From Bordetella parapertussis (lineage in GTDB: Bacteria; Pseudomonadota; Gammaproteobacteria; Burkholderiales; SG8-41), in the NCBI GenBank assembly GCA_945906815.1, contig CAMDRT010000012.1:47707-111706 (forward strand): a stretch of DNA of 64,000 bases, written 5' to 3'. A program made the translations under genes and the position numbers. Positions 63,511 through 64,000 of the stretch are shown one piece after another; the stretch's first letter is position 1, and every line of letters begins with the position of its first letter. The notes beneath the pieces are model-generated. The model searched no databases. It saw only the letters and a list, made by a program, of their open reading frames with translations, and was not told the DNA's origin.

Positions 63511-63957
63511 TGTAGTGCTTCACTCTATGCGGCACTTATGCAACGACACGGCACCAGCGAAACTCCTCCCCTTTCAAGGGGGAGAGCGTAGCGAGGGGGC
63601 ATCTGGGAGGGGGATGGGGTAATGTCGCGCGAATGCCACCCCATCCCCACCCTAGCCCTCTGCTCCGCTTCAAGTGTGCCCTTGCCCTTGAAGGCATACG
63701 TATCTACACATCTTTACCTACTAAGCTATTGATTCTAAACAACTGTACTTTCTTTCTGAGCGTAATAGCGAAGCCGCGAAGTCGAAAGGCCACTGGCATC
63801 AGATGATTCAAGCGTTAATGATTAGATTTTGCATCGATTTACGACGCTACGATCGATATAGAGGCATTGAGGCCAAAAGATGTGTAGATGCGTATGCCTT
63901 GAAGGGGAGGGAATGTCCCATGAATTGCGAAGCAGTACACTAGCTAAGGAGACTGGC
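63511..63957. other. 447-bp non-coding stretch with a palindromic repeat split by a MITE-like element
   Basis: This is the only gap above 300 bp. From about 63567 to 63694 there is a G/C-rich palindrome of the CCCCTTTCAAGGGGGAG type (with GGGGGATGGGGT paired to ACCCCATCCCC), whose right arm is cut by the element at 63695-63896 and resumes as GGGGAGGGA at about 63902. No open reading frame of note was found. Confidence 0.7.
63695..63896. mobile_element. 202-bp MITE-like element with terminal inverted repeats
   Basis: The 21-bp ends (63695-63715 and 63876-63896) are inverted repeats with one mismatch (CATACGTATC versus CATACGCATC, then TACACATCTTT). A 9-bp direct repeat, CCTTGAAGG, flanks both ends (63686-63694 and 63897-63905), consistent with a target-site duplication, although the near-palindromic 9-mer could also extend the terminal repeat. 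The interior is AT-richer than the flanks and has no gene. Mobility by a transposase elsewhere is inferred. Confidence 0.72.
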
Positions 63958-64000
63958 ATGACAACCCAAGTAGAGGTGACGCTCACTGTGAATGGTGTGC
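63958..64000 (+). CDS. 5' end of a possible 2Fe-2S small-subunit (CoxS-like) gene
   Basis: The window ends 43 bp into this frame. An AAGGAG lies about 7 nt before ATG 63958, and the 14 visible codons read MTTQVEVTLTVNGV, matching the typical start of the 2Fe-2S small subunit of xanthine/CO-dehydrogenase-type enzymes (VTLTVNG). The evidence is a short N-terminus only, so the product call is tentative. Confidence 0.42.
   Translation, partial: MTTQVEVTLTVNGV

Overview
The window is a GC-rich chromosomal segment from a betaproteobacterium, most likely Burkholderiales-like. The evidence is the ileS-lspA-ispH block next to a type IV minor-pilin/pilY1 operon, a TIGR02444-type protein beside ubiX, quinone-type pyrD, and a dense set of Bug-type (tripartite tricarboxylate transporter) substrate-binding proteins. 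No rRNA, CRISPR array, prophage or complete insertion sequence was seen. One tRNA (Thr, CGT) is present.

Region 1 (1-18.9 kb) is mostly housekeeping. It holds the 3' part of ileS overlapping lspA, then ispH, then a convergent minus-strand type IV pilus operon read in the order pilE, fimT/gspH, pilV, pilW, pilX, pilY1. After that come ubiX with a small partner gene, a CoA-transferase, a DUF1993 gene beside the 3' remnant of a carboxymuconolactone decarboxylase-like gene, pyrE-pyrD, tRNA-Thr, a YcgR-like PilZ protein, an atypical short-chain dehydrogenase, and an HtrA-like PDZ protein whose catalytic triad has been lost.

Region 2 (19-35 kb) is catabolic and regulatory: enoyl-CoA hydratase, acyl-CoA dehydrogenase, two alpha/beta hydrolases, an amidase, and a PAS-GAF-GGDEF-EAL protein. 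It also has a periplasmic oxidation set (Rieske protein, PQQ alcohol dehydrogenase with a lanthanide-type D-x-D signature, sorbosone-type dehydrogenase, dihaem cytochrome c), followed by a Gfo/Idh/MocA oxidoreductase, a carboxymuconolactone decarboxylase and a cyclase-family hydrolase.

Region 3 (34-62 kb) is built around six orphan Bug solute receptors (no TctA/TctB membrane subunits) mixed with catabolic genes. These are a SnoaL-like protein plus an ACMSD-like amidohydrolase, a Tat-exported LVIVD propeller protein, an atypical M24-fold protein, a TPP-dependent 2-oxoacid dehydrogenase (E1 alpha, E1 beta, E2) with an exported amidohydrolase between E1 and E2, an HIBADH-like dehydrogenase with RidA, an aldo/keto reductase, an FMN 2-hydroxyacid oxidase, a Rieske oxygenase and a 2-hydroxyacid dehydrogenase. 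Two VapBC-type toxin-antitoxin pairs flank a small receptor pair. I recognise no dedicated transcription factor and no transporter permease in the window.

Region 4 (62.4-64 kb) has a membrane GGDEF protein, a 447-bp non-coding stretch with a palindromic repeat interrupted by a 202-bp MITE-like element, and the first codons of a gene that resembles a 2Fe-2S small subunit.

The intergenic spaces carry several families of dispersed palindromes: three 'CACGGAACAC' hairpins, three octamer-repeat palindromes, two 'TAGGGTGGG' palindromes and a 42-bp tandem hairpin array. They sit mainly in the accessory part. Four c-di-GMP-related genes (YcgR, two GGDEF-EAL proteins, one GGDEF protein) are spread through the window. 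Start codons were chosen by eye from Shine-Dalgarno positions and family N-termini; no alignment or database search was run.
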